Below, one piece after another: positions 63,949 through 64,000 of a stretch of 64,000 bases of DNA. Origin of the DNA: Parvularculaceae bacterium (GTDB lineage: Bacteria; Pseudomonadota; Alphaproteobacteria; Caulobacterales; Parvularculaceae); assembly GCA_020446945.1 (NCBI GenBank), contig JAGRDS010000001.1, positions 58,552 through 122,551 on the forward strand. The letters are read 5' to 3'. The position numbers and the translations under genes were made by a program. How positions within the stretch are numbered: position 1 is the stretch's first letter; each line of letters opens with the position of its first letter. A model generated the notes under the pieces. The model ran no database searches and had not been told where the DNA came from. It saw only the letters and a list, made by a program, of their open reading frames with translations.

Positions 63949-64000
63949 TCAAGCTGCCGGCCGCGCATATTGGCGCTTGACCGATGGCGCTTCGTCGATC
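63949..64000 (-). CDS. possible C-terminus of a leftward gene cut by the window edge
   Basis: On the minus strand the frame ending at a TGA at 63949-63951 reads IDEAPSVKRQYARPAA before the stop. It could be the end of a gene that begins beyond the window and converges with the S24 regulator. Too short to assign; the alternative is noncoding. Confidence 0.25.
   Translation of the reverse strand, partial: IDEAPSVKRQYARPAA

Overview
The window is a compact, high-GC, gene-dense stretch of chromosome from an alphaproteobacterium. The basis is gene content: a class I lysyl-tRNA synthetase, the cysG-DUF2849-cysI-DUF934-cysH sulfur block, an F1 operon ordered atpH-A-G-D-C without F0 genes, and the alphaproteobacterial families DUF2125, DUF1036 and DUF2849. 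A marine Parvularculales/Hyphomonadaceae-like lineage is my guess only. I see no rRNA, tRNA, CRISPR array, insertion sequence or prophage. About 60 protein genes fill the window, with several convergent pairs overlapping at their stop codons.

Layout. 1-2.3 kb: a left-truncated TPR/2OG-Fe(II) oxygenase gene and an alpha/beta hydrolase. 2.3-8.7 kb: the leftward sulfate-assimilation operon cysG, DUF2849, a glutathione S-transferase, cysI, DUF934 and cysH, divergent from a GcvA-type LysR regulator. 8.8-16.6 kb: a SufU-like scaffold, an M20 peptidase, a membrane-anchored AraC regulator divergent from a DUF2306 membrane protein, cysS-DUF389 and DUF2270. 16.8-24.7 kb: MATE exporter, DUF952-pyrD, SLC13 permease, TerB-like protein, class I lysK, cytochrome b561 and hpt. 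24.8-30.7 kb: a zinc-ribbon membrane protein divergent from ftsE-ftsX, then a DUF218 protein, plsC-like and DUF2125, and a MarR regulator. 30.8-35.4 kb: leucyl aminopeptidase, a TadD-like TPR lipoprotein, an old yellow enzyme and a sulfotransferase.

35.4-42.8 kb is a rightward housekeeping run: obgE, nadD, rsfS, rlmH, envC, ctpA, a YibQ-type divergent polysaccharide deacetylase and rppH. 42.8-44.8 kb: a small secreted protein, a TetR regulator with an operator-like promoter, and an RluA pseudouridine synthase. 44.8-50.3 kb: the F1 ATP synthase operon with an extra membrane-protein gene between atpD and atpC. 51-53.5 kb: a large secreted G8-domain protein lying between atpH and priA. 53.6-62.5 kb: priA, a tandem DUF1036 protein, a pyrimidine 5'-nucleotidase-like HAD protein, dapD, gor, an unknown gene, rpiA and glmU. 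The right end has a small conserved-looking protein divergent from an XRE/S24 regulator, with two 15-bp perfect dyads between them.

Linked functions: FtsE-FtsX and EnvC are parts of one cell-separation pathway (FtsEX-EnvC-amidase) and both occur here; CtpA and GlmU also serve the envelope. CysG makes siroheme for CysI, which uses the sulfite that CysH releases. The less ordinary items are the G8 protein, the gene inside the ATP synthase operon, the S24 regulator region with its paired dyads, and the tandem DUF1036 protein. I did not find a clearly new multigene defence or mobile system.
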